Below, in pieces: positions 36,360 through 45,023 of a stretch of 64,000 bases of DNA. Below the pieces are notes generated by a model. The model was not told where the DNA came from, did not search any database, and saw nothing but the letters and a program-made list of their open reading frames with translations. Source of the DNA: VSJD01 sp964617825 (GTDB taxonomy: Bacteria; Verrucomicrobiota; Kiritimatiellia; JAAZAB01); assembly GCA_964617825.1 (NCBI GenBank), contig CAZTWL010000009.1:1-64000 (forward strand), read 5' to 3'. Each line of letters opens with the position of its first letter. Within the stretch, counting starts at the first letter, position 1. Both the position numbers and the translations under genes were made by a program.

Positions 36360-36989
36360 ATGACCAAGCAAGGATTGGCAACTGTTTCGGGAGTCGTTGC
36401 CGCATTCTGCCTCGGATGCGTGGGCGCACTGAATGCAGCGGAAGCTTCAGGCACGACCACACTGGAGAACCTGCAGACCGCCTATAACGGCGAATCGAAC
36501 GCAAAAGCCCGTTACGAGGCCTTTGCCAACAAGGCCGATGAAGAAGGCTATAAATCCGTGGCTGCCCTATTCCGGGCCACAGCCAATGCGGAAAACCTTC
36601 ACGCCGCCAAGCACGCCGCAGCCATCCAAAAGCTGGGCGCCACCCCCAAGGCAACGATTGAAAAAGCGGACGTAAAATCCACCAAAGAAAACGTGGAAGC
36701 CGCCGCCAAGGGCGAGGCTGCCGAGAGCTCCGTGATGTATCCGGCATTCATCAAGCAGGCGGAAGCCGACAAAAATGATGGCGCAGTCATGTCATTCAAA
36801 GGCGCCAAAGCTTCGGAAGAATCGCACGTCGCCTTGTTCAACAAGGCGCTCAGCGAACTGGACTCCTGGAAGGCCGCCGGCAAGGTGTTCTTCGTCTGCC
36901 AGGTTTGCGGCTATACTACAATGAACACCGCGCCTCAGAAGTGCCCAATCTGCGCCGCGCCCCGCTCGAAGTTCGAAGAAATTAAATAA
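36360..36989 (+). CDS. Rubrerythrin with an N-terminal signal peptide
   Basis: A peroxide-reducing di-iron protein, 209 residues. The ferritin-like domain carries the paired ligands (E45 in NGESNAKARYE; E78/H81 in AENLHAAKH; E153, E154 and H156 in SEESHVALF), and the C-terminal rubredoxin domain has both CxxC pairs (C180/C183, C195/C198). Residues 1-28 (MTKQGLATVSGVVAAFCLGC, then VGALNAAEA) form a plausible Sec signal peptide with cleavage near Ala27. Standard rubrerythrins are cytosolic, so an exported form is unusual. A strong AAGGAGG supports the ATG used. The flavocytochrome gene downstream could supply electrons, but this is inference. Confidence 0.9.
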   Translation: MTKQGLATVSGVVAAFCLGCVGALNAAEASGTTTLENLQTAYNGESNAKARYEAFANKADEEGYKSVAALFRATANAENLHAAKHAAAIQKLGATPKATIEKADVKSTKENVEAAAKGEAAESSVMYPAFIKQAEADKNDGAVMSFKGAKASEESHVALFNKALSELDSWKAAGKVFFVCQVCGYTTMNTAPQKCPICAAPRSKFEEIK

Positions 36990-37211
36990 ATCGCATCGAG
37001 CAAAAAAGCAGGCGCACAAGGCCTCGGTATTGAAAACGTTCCGTCCCGACTCTCGGTGGTCGGGGCGGGGCGGCATCAGCGCCGGATCCACGTCCTCAAG
37101 GTCGTGGCTGCAAAACATTAAATCTCCTTTCCATGCACTCAACGTTCTTCGGACGAAAGTTATAAACGCGCATTATGCTGAACGTCGCGAAGGTTCTTAT
37201 TCCCGACCGGA

Positions 37212-38612
37212 ATGACCAACCAGGAGCTTTCTCGCGTCGCCCGGAATGATGTAAAAACTTTTTCGGCCTCTATGAAAACGGCACGCTGGTTTATTTTGCT
37301 CGCAAGCCAGGTTCTGATTATCCTCGGGTTCTGGTATTGGAATCATGCGCATCATCCGCTGGGCAATCGCCTGGTGGGTGATGCCGCGGGCCAATTGATG
37401 GCCTGGGGCCGCTTGGCGGGCCTGTTGGCGGCTTTTGGCATTCTGCTGCAGTTGATCCTGATCGGCCGGGTCAAGTGGGTCGAACGGACCTTCGGCCTTG
37501 ATCGCCTCTCGCGGCTGCATCATAGCGTAGGGTTCGCGCTAATTATCTGCCTATCAGCCCATCCGATCCTGATTACCATGGGGCATGCCTCACAGGCGGA
37601 ATCAAGGATCTGGGACCAAATCCGCGATTTCTGCCTTAACTGGGAAGGGGTGCTGGCTGCGGCCATTGCTCTGGCCATTATGATCGTGGCTCTCGGCTTT
37701 TCCGTGGCTGTCGTCTTGCGCCGCGTGCGCTATGAGGTTTGGTACGCAACGCACCTGACTTTTTATATTGCCATTGCCCTGGCCTTCGGTCACCAGATAA
37801 AGGTTGGCAGCGATTTTACCGACAATCGCTGGTTCGCCGCCTATTGGTGCGCGCTCTATGCCTTCACCTTTGGTAATTTACTCCTCTACCGATTCATCCT
37901 TCCATTGTGGAATTATTTCAGACATCGGTTCGTTGTCGTACGCATGCAAGACGAATCCGACGATGTGACCTCCGTGTATATCGAAGGACGCAACCTGGCG
38001 GCATTCCCGATCGAGGCCGGCCAATTTATGATTGTGCGTTTCTGGACGCCGGGATTCCGCTGGGAAGAGCACCCCTTCTCGATGTCCTGCCGCCCTGACG
38101 GGAAACAAATCCGGCTGACCATCAAGCGCCTTGGCGACTTTACTCGCCGGATCCCCGAATTAAAACCGGGGACGCCGGTGATTATCGACGGGCCCCACGG
38201 TATTTTCACTGCCCGCCGTTGCACCCTGCCCAAGGTCCTGCTGATTGCCGGAGGCATAGGCATCACGCCAATTCGCGCCCTGGCGGAGGAATTGATTGCC
38301 ACGGACCACGACATCCTCCTGATTTATGCCAATCGTAACCGGGCCGCCATGGTGTTTGGACCTGAATTGGCGGGCCTGGTCAGGTCCGCCGAAGGTCGCC
38401 TGCGGATCATTCCGGTCATGAGCGCCGATAAGGAATGGTCAGGCGAACAGGGACACCTCGATCATAATCGGCTCGTGCGGCTGGTACCTGATGCTCACGA
38501 ACGCGAGGTTTACCTTTGCGGTCCGCCGCCGATGATGAGTGCCCTGAAGGCGACGCTGCTCGAACTTGGCGTACGGCGCAGCCACCTACACTACGAACGC
38601 TTTGCCCTTTGA
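37212..38612 (+). CDS. Ferric-reductase-like transmembrane flavocytochrome (NOX/FRE type)
   Basis: A 466-residue membrane oxidoreductase. About six transmembrane segments (residues 20-225) hold paired histidines (LHHSVGF, LSAHPIL; ATHLTFY, AFGH), expected to bind two hemes. The soluble part is a ferredoxin-NADP reductase-like module: FAD-binding HPFSMSCRPDG, phosphate loop GPHGIFTA, and NAD(P)-binding LIAGGIGITPIRALAEEL, ending with YLCGPPPMM. Such proteins pass electrons from NAD(P)H across the membrane to iron or oxygen. The first ATG is at 37212; a second (37272) lies just before the first membrane segment and may be real. It follows rubrerythrin by 222 bases. Confidence 0.87.
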   Translation: MTNQELSRVARNDVKTFSASMKTARWFILLASQVLIILGFWYWNHAHHPLGNRLVGDAAGQLMAWGRLAGLLAAFGILLQLILIGRVKWVERTFGLDRLSRLHHSVGFALIICLSAHPILITMGHASQAESRIWDQIRDFCLNWEGVLAAAIALAIMIVALGFSVAVVLRRVRYEVWYATHLTFYIAIALAFGHQIKVGSDFTDNRWFAAYWCALYAFTFGNLLLYRFILPLWNYFRHRFVVVRMQDESDDVTSVYIEGRNLAAFPIEAGQFMIVRFWTPGFRWEEHPFSMSCRPDGKQIRLTIKRLGDFTRRIPELKPGTPVIIDGPHGIFTARRCTLPKVLLIAGGIGITPIRALAEELIATDHDILLIYANRNRAAMVFGPELAGLVRSAEGRLRIIPVMSADKEWSGEQGHLDHNRLVRLVPDAHEREVYLCGPPPMMSALKATLLELGVRRSHLHYERFAL

Positions 38613-38770
38613 GCCCGCAAAACGGCACAAGGCCATCCCGAACCCGGGCCATGCTGAGTGCCAAAAGCACAAAACAAGTTTTGTAAAGTCTTTGTCACGC
38701 ACCCCTGACATTCCCGTCCTATGGCATTCTACTCGACACATGCCCTGAAAATGATAGCATAAACGCCGTT

Positions 38771-39952
38771 ATGAGCACTTTTACTAACACAGATATATCC
38801 GCAGCGGCCCGGCAAAAACTGGCGCAGGCCCGGCGGATCGTGGTTAAAATCGGCAGTCGCATCCTGGTCCAGCGCTCCGGGCGTCCGGAAATGCGCCGGA
38901 TTCGTTCCCTCGTCCGCGAATTAGCCCGCCTGCAACAGGAAGGCCGCGAAGTTGTCTTTGTAACTTCCGGAGCTATCGGCGCCGGAATGGAAGCGCTCGG
39001 CATGAAGCAGCGCCCGACAATTTTGCCCGATTTGCAGATGGCGGCGGCCGTCGGCCAAAGCCGTTTGATGACGCGCTACGACAAGCTCTTTTCCAGGGAA
39101 CGCTGCAAGATCGGTCAGGTATTGCTGACCCATGACGATCTCAACCACCGTTCCCGGCACCTGAACGCGCGCAACACGATGCTGACCATGTTGCGCGCCG
39201 GCGTCATTCCGGTGGTCAACGAAAACGACGTCGTGGCCGTGGATGAAATCAAGTTCGGCGACAACGATCTGCTGGCCTCGCTGGTGGTCCACCTGATCGA
39301 TGCCGATCTGCTGATTATCCTGACCACCACCGACGGCCTGCGCGAGCCGGCGACATCCGGACATTCGCGGCGCGTGGCTTTCCTGGCAACCATTACGCCC
39401 GAGGTGCGGGCACTGGCCTCGGGCAAAGGCAGCGCTCTGTCCACGGGCGGCATGGCCAGCAAGCTGGATTCGGCCCACGCCGTGGCCAAAACCGGCGCGG
39501 CCGTCGTGATCGCCGACGGACGCCAGAGCGGTATCATTGGGAAAATTCTGGCCGGGGCCGACACTGGAACCCTGATCCAGCCCGCGGCCGACCAGGATGC
39601 CGCCCTGCTCACCGGACGCAAACGCTGGATCGCTTTTTTCCACAAACCCCAGGGAACGCTGTTTATCGATGACGGCGCGCGGCGGGCCATCGAACGGGAC
39701 GGCAAAAGCCTTCTGCCAATAGGCATCAAGAAGGTGGCTGGCGAGTTCGGAAGCGGCGCCGCCGTGGACATCAGGATTGCGGATCAAACTCTGGTTGCAC
39801 GCGGATTGGTTTCCTATTCCAGCCATGACATCCGCTTAATCCAGGGACACCGGACGGATGCCATCGCCGGAATACTGGGCACGGCGGATTACGAGGAAGT
39901 CATTCACCGGGACAACATGGCCATCATGAACGCCCCAGGCGCAAAACGCTGA
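38771..39952 (+). CDS. proB: Glutamate 5-kinase
   Basis: First enzyme of proline synthesis; phosphorylates glutamate at the gamma carboxylate. The 393-residue protein has the amino-acid kinase opening ARRIVVKIGSRILV, VTSGAIGAGMEALG, the active-site VVNENDVVAVDEIKFGDNDL and STGGMASKLDSA, and a C-terminal PUA domain (about 305-385). Typical length is about 370 with PUA. No clear Shine-Dalgarno is visible before the ATG. proA follows 18 bases later in one operon. Confidence 0.96.
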   Translation: MSTFTNTDISAAARQKLAQARRIVVKIGSRILVQRSGRPEMRRIRSLVRELARLQQEGREVVFVTSGAIGAGMEALGMKQRPTILPDLQMAAAVGQSRLMTRYDKLFSRERCKIGQVLLTHDDLNHRSRHLNARNTMLTMLRAGVIPVVNENDVVAVDEIKFGDNDLLASLVVHLIDADLLIILTTTDGLREPATSGHSRRVAFLATITPEVRALASGKGSALSTGGMASKLDSAHAVAKTGAAVVIADGRQSGIIGKILAGADTGTLIQPAADQDAALLTGRKRWIAFFHKPQGTLFIDDGARRAIERDGKSLLPIGIKKVAGEFGSGAAVDIRIADQTLVARGLVSYSSHDIRLIQGHRTDAIAGILGTADYEEVIHRDNMAIMNAPGAKR

Positions 39953-39970
39953 CCGCAGGAGCAGGAGGAC

Positions 39971-41227
39971 ATGACCTTACACGATGAAATCGCGGCGATG
40001 GGACAGCGGGCCTTGGCCGCATCGCGCGCATTGGCGCTCCTGAGTAGCCGCCGCAAAAACGGCATCCTGCAGGCAATGGCCGACCAGCTCATCGCCGACA
40101 AACCGAGCATTCAACAGGCGAATGCGGCGGACATGGAAGCCGGGCGGCAGGCAGGACTTTCAGCCGCCATGTTGGACCGTTTGCAGTTGACCGGAGCGCG
40201 GATCGATGCCATGGCGCAGGGTTTGCGGGATGTGGCCGCCCTGCCCGATCCGGTCGGCCGCCCAATCCGCCGCTGGACACGGCCCAACGGGCTGCAGATT
40301 GTCAAACGCCGGGTCCCGATCGGCGTGATCGGCATAATTTACGAGTCGCGTCCCAACGTGACGGCCGATGCCGCAGCGCTTTGCTTCAAAACATCCAACG
40401 CCGTTATTTTGCGCGGCGGCAAGGAAGCCGTGCGTTCCAACGGCGCGATTGTGCGCTCCATGACAACCGGCGGACGGCTCCAAAGCTTGCCGGAGAATGC
40501 GATCCAGTTGATTCAGACGACCGACCACACCGCCATCCGCGAGCTGGTGCAATTGGAAGGATTGGTGGACCTGATCATTCCCCGCGGCGGCGAAACCCTG
40601 ATCCGGGCGGTCATGGAAAACGCCCGCGTGCCGGTCATCAAGCATTACAAGGGAGTTTGCCACGTATTTGTGGACCAGAGCGCCGATCCCGACATGGCAT
40701 TGGACATCATCGAAAACGCCAAATGCCAGCGTCCTGGAGTTTGCAATGCCATCGAAAAAGTATTGCTGCACGAAGCCATCGCCACCGAATTCCTGCCGCG
40801 CCTGATCCAGAGGCTCCAGGCGCACAACGTGGAACTGCGCGGCGATGAAGCAGCGCGGCGGATCGTTCCCGCCATGAAACCGGCAACGGAATCGGATTGG
40901 ACCGCGGAATACCTGGACTTGATCCTGGCCGTCCGCATTGTGCCCTCGGTCAAGGCGGCGGCGGAGCACATTAACCGTTACGGATCGCATCATTCCGACG
41001 CTATCGTGGCCGCCTCAGCTGCGGCCCAGAAGGCTTTCGCCGAGGCTGTCGACTCCGCCACTGTATATGTAAACGCCTCAACTCGTTTTACCGACGGAGG
41101 GGAATTCGGCATGGGCGCTGAAATCGGCATCAGCACCGACAAGTTGCATGCGCGCGGCCCAATGGGGCTGGAAGAACTCACCACGTATAAATACGTGATC
41201 CGCGGAACGGGCCAAATCCGCAAGTAA
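39971..41227 (+). CDS. proA: Glutamate-5-semialdehyde dehydrogenase (gamma-glutamyl phosphate reductase)
   Basis: Reduces gamma-glutamyl phosphate with NADPH to glutamate semialdehyde, which cyclises toward proline. The 418-residue protein shows GVIGIIYESRPNVTADAAAL, NAVILRGGKEAV, LIIPRGGETLIRAV, VPVIKHYKGVCHVFVD and the catalytic cysteine in CQRPGVCNAIE, with YVNASTRFTDGGEFGMGAEI near the end. AGGAGG is 3-4 bases before the ATG. Coupled to proB, as usual; proC is not in the window. Confidence 0.97.
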   Translation: MTLHDEIAAMGQRALAASRALALLSSRRKNGILQAMADQLIADKPSIQQANAADMEAGRQAGLSAAMLDRLQLTGARIDAMAQGLRDVAALPDPVGRPIRRWTRPNGLQIVKRRVPIGVIGIIYESRPNVTADAAALCFKTSNAVILRGGKEAVRSNGAIVRSMTTGGRLQSLPENAIQLIQTTDHTAIRELVQLEGLVDLIIPRGGETLIRAVMENARVPVIKHYKGVCHVFVDQSADPDMALDIIENAKCQRPGVCNAIEKVLLHEAIATEFLPRLIQRLQAHNVELRGDEAARRIVPAMKPATESDWTAEYLDLILAVRIVPSVKAAAEHINRYGSHHSDAIVAASAAAQKAFAEAVDSATVYVNASTRFTDGGEFGMGAEIGISTDKLHARGPMGLEELTTYKYVIRGTGQIRK

Positions 41228-41322
41228 TCGAACCCCTGGCGATCGGCTCGCTGCCCTTGCGCAAGCTATTCCCGGCATTGCCCGGCTATCTGCGCTTCAC
41301 TTGACTGCAGGGATTCGCTCGA

Positions 41323-42123
41323 TTATTTCAGCGAAGGGGTCTTGACCTTGGGCTTGGCCGCGGGGGCGGATACCTCCGCGGGGGCGGAAATAACCACCGT
41401 GGTTGAATCATCTGCCGGAGAGGATATGGCCGGGGCGGTAACCTTCTCAGGGGCAGACACCTTTTTCGGGACAGCTTCCGCCTCAGGGTCAGACACCTTC
41501 GCCGGAGTTTCGATAATCACGGCGGGAGGTTCATCGCCTTTGTTCTGCTTGAACTCCTTGGTTGCCACCGGCAATTTTGAGCGCGGAATATCGTAGGGAT
41601 TGAATTCCCGGATAGGCGTGTTGACATCCGTCAGTGTCAGATCATAGCGCTTGGCCAGCCACTTCCACTCGCGTTCGGTAAAATTGAACAACGGATCGAG
41701 GCCGTTAATCAGATCGGCAACGGCCAAGGTTTTGAACCTCGTCACATCGGCGCCCCAAGCCGCTTCATCTTCCAGCATTGCCGGCAACATGTTTTCGCCG
41801 CCGATCAGGACAACTTTGCGCGGCCATTCCGATACGAAACGCCGCTCGCGAAAATCGTCAGGGCTGACATATTGCCATGCGTCTTTCGTCCAGAGAAACA
41901 AAAGCGGATCCGCCGCACGGGCATTACCACGGCAGGAGAGCACGACCACCGGACGCATCCCCGCCAGATCCAGGGCAAATTGCACCATACGCTGGCGTGC
42001 CGGCACGATCACAAGCGTGGTTTCCTGATTGCGGATGGCCCTGGCCAGCGCCGGAGATCCGGCCACTTCCAAGCCGACGAGCAAACCTAAACATGCCAGC
42101 ACCCGATATACATGACGGACCAT
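41323..42123 (-). CDS. Hypothetical exported protein with Pro/Ala/Val-rich tail
   Basis: A 266-residue protein of unknown function. A signal peptide (MVRHVYRVLACLGLLVGLEV) starts it; GAGGAGGT is 5 bases before the ATG at 42123, which decides this start. The folded part (about 30-185) has TTLVIVPARQRMVQFALDLA, PVVVLSCRGNARAADP, WPRKVVLIGGENMLPAML and LKTLAVADLINGLDPLF, with alternating strands and helices as in a Rossmann-like fold. The last 75 residues are low in complexity, rich in P, A, V, K, E, with repeated SAPxxV units, probably a flexible linker or wall-spanning tail. I do not recognise the family. It is convergent with proBA. Confidence 0.65.
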   Translation of the reverse strand: MVRHVYRVLACLGLLVGLEVAGSPALARAIRNQETTLVIVPARQRMVQFALDLAGMRPVVVLSCRGNARAADPLLFLWTKDAWQYVSPDDFRERRFVSEWPRKVVLIGGENMLPAMLEDEAAWGADVTRFKTLAVADLINGLDPLFNFTEREWKWLAKRYDLTLTDVNTPIREFNPYDIPRSKLPVATKEFKQNKGDEPPAVIIETPAKVSDPEAEAVPKKVSAPEKVTAPAISSPADDSTTVVISAPAEVSAPAAKPKVKTPSLK

Positions 42124-42363
42124 GGGACACCTCCTCATTGAAACTATTTATAAATTACAGCAGACAAAACCACGTGCTGATCTCAGAATTAAATTTATTC
42201 TAATCAAGCCCCGTCGGGAAAGCAATAAAGATTTCCGCATACCGGCAACAGCCACCATAAGATAAAATGCAAGGCGGTGGCGCCGCGCGAGTTACCATTT
42301 CCCACCCAGCTTGGCCGCATCATCGTGGTTTCCGCGCGGTTACGCCCCGATCCGCACTCGGTT

Positions 42364-43725
42364 TCAGGCAATGCGTTCCAGTAAGCGGATATCCCCGGCG
42401 GGAATGCCGATGACATTCACAGTTTCACCAGTTTCCCGATTGCGCCAAGCATGAGCAAGCGGCGCCGTGATCGGCGCATCGCCAAGATTGGAAATGACCA
42501 GATACTGCCGCTCATTGGTAAACATGGAGACCAGGGTGTCCTTGGGCAAAGGCTGCCGAAACAGCCCCGTATCCTCCAGGCAGATGTGAACGATGCTGCC
42601 CTCAACCACCATCGGGCGATAAAGCGCCAGGAACATGCTCCAGCGGTCGAGATAGGCGGGATCGTCAGGAATGCTCGACCAGTGACTGTAAACATAGGGG
42701 CCGTTGGGATGGGCGCGAGTATAATCGCGGATCTTCAGCAAGTGGGCATAGGAGGAACTTTTTTTATTGAATTTCACTCCCGGCGCATCGGCGCCTTCAC
42801 CCTTCCAGGGACGTCCGTGAGGCAGCAGCGGAAATTGCATGAACGGAATTGACAGGGCAAAAAACATTCGCGGCATCGATTCGTTAAAAAAGGTCTTGTC
42901 GGGGCAAGGCACAATATACAGCGGCGCATCCCGGTAAATCATCAGGGTTTTCGGATCGCGCACGGCTTCGCCGATCCAAAGATAATCGTAGACCCGCTGG
43001 CGGTACGCTCCGAACGTGCTGTCGTCATGCAGTTTGCAGATGCCGCCGCGGGCATGAATACCCTCGTAGAGCAGGCAGAGCAGGTCCTCGATCTCCGGGT
43101 CATAGGGCAAATTCGTCCGATCGAAAACCTCGCCACGATCCCGGGCAGTCTGCATGGCCAGATTCAGGCCGTCGTAGCCCCAGTCATTGTAAATACCGTC
43201 GAAACCGTAAGTATCCATGACCTCGAAGGTTTTGCGCAAAATGAATTCCCGCCATGCGGCGCTGCCCGCTGATCCCTTGCGATAATACTTGTACGACCCG
43301 CTCCAGGAGGCATCCGTCAGGGAAAATTCCGGCCGGTAGGCAGGGTCGCCCGGCTGCAAATAGCCGGAGGATACATAGGGGATGACCTTGATGCCGCAAC
43401 CATGGCACAGATCCACAAATTTATGCAGGCCCTCGGGATCTGGCGTGCTGTATTTGTCCGCCCCGTGGAGGCGCATGGCATCGTTCCATTCCTCGTGCAA
43501 TTGGATGAGCTGCACACCGCGCTGGGCGAGGCTTGCAATCAGCCGATGATCGTATTCCGTCGGCATGGCCGAAACACGCGCAGGCTCATCGCCCAGGTTA
43601 TAGGTTACCTGCCCCGGCAAATAATTGCGCACCCGTTCGGTGCGGTAACAGCCGGCGGCATATTTTTGGGCAAAGCGGATGTTCTCCAATCTTGTCTGCT
43701 GCGCTGCGAGTGAATATTTTTCCAT
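42364..43725 (-). CDS. Glycosidase-like TIM-barrel protein of unassigned family
   Basis: A 453-residue protein, probably cytoplasmic. It reads as one TIM barrel plus a small beta domain: LAQRGVQLIQLHEEWNDAMR, CHGCGIKVIPYVSSGYLQPG, YGFDGIYNDWGYDGLN near residue 172 (acidic residue after a strand, likely catalytic), ARGGICKLHDDSTFG, and a C-terminal beta segment with LVISNLGDAPIT. This resembles alpha-amylase-superfamily or GH-D-like hydrolases. The start at 43725 is the first ATG that begins the domain; a 22-codon upstream extension is non-homologous. The PfkB-type kinase gene lies upstream on the same strand. Substrate unknown. Confidence 0.58.
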   Translation of the reverse strand: MEKYSLAAQQTRLENIRFAQKYAAGCYRTERVRNYLPGQVTYNLGDEPARVSAMPTEYDHRLIASLAQRGVQLIQLHEEWNDAMRLHGADKYSTPDPEGLHKFVDLCHGCGIKVIPYVSSGYLQPGDPAYRPEFSLTDASWSGSYKYYRKGSAGSAAWREFILRKTFEVMDTYGFDGIYNDWGYDGLNLAMQTARDRGEVFDRTNLPYDPEIEDLLCLLYEGIHARGGICKLHDDSTFGAYRQRVYDYLWIGEAVRDPKTLMIYRDAPLYIVPCPDKTFFNESMPRMFFALSIPFMQFPLLPHGRPWKGEGADAPGVKFNKKSSSYAHLLKIRDYTRAHPNGPYVYSHWSSIPDDPAYLDRWSMFLALYRPMVVEGSIVHICLEDTGLFRQPLPKDTLVSMFTNERQYLVISNLGDAPITAPLAHAWRNRETGETVNVIGIPAGDIRLLERIA

Positions 43726-43861
43726 TTTCCGGCACACTCCTTGGTAACAAACGTTCAAGGTCGCGCGAAGACCGGCACCGGCCGGCCCCATCCGATCGAC
43801 ATTATAATTATCTCGGGAAACCCGCCCGCGGACGATTTCTTTTTTGCCTCCCGGCCAAGAC

Positions 43862-44791
43862 TTAGCACCGGATCATGCGCAGGAACTGGCGGGTGCGCGC
43901 TTCGATATCGGCACGCCGAATCGCCTGCAATTTTTCCAGGCTGAAAGACTCCACGGCAAAGGACGCCACCATGGTGCCATAGATCATGGCGCGCCGGACT
44001 GTTGCCGGCGTAATCCTCCCCGTGCGCGCCAACACTCCCATCAGCCCGCCGGCAAAGGCATCGCCGGCGCCGGTCGGATCGTTAACCTCGTCCACCGGGT
44101 AAGCCGGCACCAGGGTCAGACCATGTTTGGAAAACAACAAGCTGCCGTGCTCGCCTTTTTTAACGACAACATACCGCGGGCCCATCTCCAGCACGCGCCG
44201 CGCCGCCTGGATCAAATGCTCCTCACCCGTCAATTCGCGCGCCTCGGAATCGTTAAGCAGGAGCATATCCACCCGGCGAATAACCTTCAAAAGCGCGGGA
44301 CGCGCGGACTTAATCCACAAATCCATGGTGTCGGCGGCCACGAAACGAAGCGCATGCATTTGCGTCAGCACCCGGAACTGAAGTTCCGGGGCAATGTTGG
44401 CCAGAAAGAGAAACGGGCTTTCGCGGTAGGCCGGCGGCAGGTCGGGCGCGAAATCGGCAAAGACATTCAGATCCGTGGAAAGCGTGCGCCGGTTGTTCAT
44501 GTTGCGTTCATAAACGCCCGACCAGCGAAACGTCTTGCCATCGGCCGACTGCAATCCCTGTTGGTCGATATCCAAGGCCCGGAAGGCTGACCGGTGGCGC
44601 TCAGGGAAATCTTTGCCCACAACGCCCACCATGCCCGAGCGTGTAAAAAAAGACGCGGCGGCACACGCGTAGCTGACCGATCCCCCCAATATTTCGCGGC
44701 GCATCGCGGTCGGCGTTTTGATTGTATCCAACCCGATGGAACCTACCACGACCAGATTAACCGCATCGTTTCCTCGGCGTATTTTCGGCAT
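43862..44791 (-). CDS. PfkB-family carbohydrate/nucleoside kinase
   Basis: A 309-residue ribokinase-fold kinase. It has the N-terminal strand NLVVVGSIGLDTI, the lid/substrate region EILGGSVSYACAAASFF, GVYERNMNNRRTLSTD, and the catalytic DPTGAGDAFAGG, where the Asp is the base and GAGD forms the anion hole. The family phosphorylates sugars, fructose 1-phosphate or adenosine; I cannot decide the substrate. GGGGAG is 9 bases before the ATG at 44791; a much longer open frame upstream is not supported. It is divergent from the Ser/Thr kinase gene and upstream of the glycosidase-like gene, so a sugar kinase role is plausible. Confidence 0.87.
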   Translation of the reverse strand: MPKIRRGNDAVNLVVVGSIGLDTIKTPTAMRREILGGSVSYACAAASFFTRSGMVGVVGKDFPERHRSAFRALDIDQQGLQSADGKTFRWSGVYERNMNNRRTLSTDLNVFADFAPDLPPAYRESPFLFLANIAPELQFRVLTQMHALRFVAADTMDLWIKSARPALLKVIRRVDMLLLNDSEARELTGEEHLIQAARRVLEMGPRYVVVKKGEHGSLLFSKHGLTLVPAYPVDEVNDPTGAGDAFAGGLMGVLARTGRITPATVRRAMIYGTMVASFAVESFSLEKLQAIRRADIEARTRQFLRMIRC

Positions 44792-45023
44792 AAGGCCAGT
44801 CTCCCCATATGATCGATCGTCTTTGCCCGTCCACAACAGGCATGTCCGGGCGTTCGTCCACGCCAGCATTGTGGGAGTCGGGAACCGGAAGTCAAATATT
44901 TTGTTCGTGCACAAAAACGACACTGTGGTATTATTAAACAAATTTTGTCGGCATTCTATATCGTTGGCTTGATTGGCGGCAGCGAACGTATGGGCGCCCC
45001 GGACGGGTGCGGAAAGTTTTAAT

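Noticed and set aside
37037..37067. GC-rich hairpin after rubrerythrin
   Set aside because: The stem has one G-U pair and no T-run follows, so it is not called a terminator.
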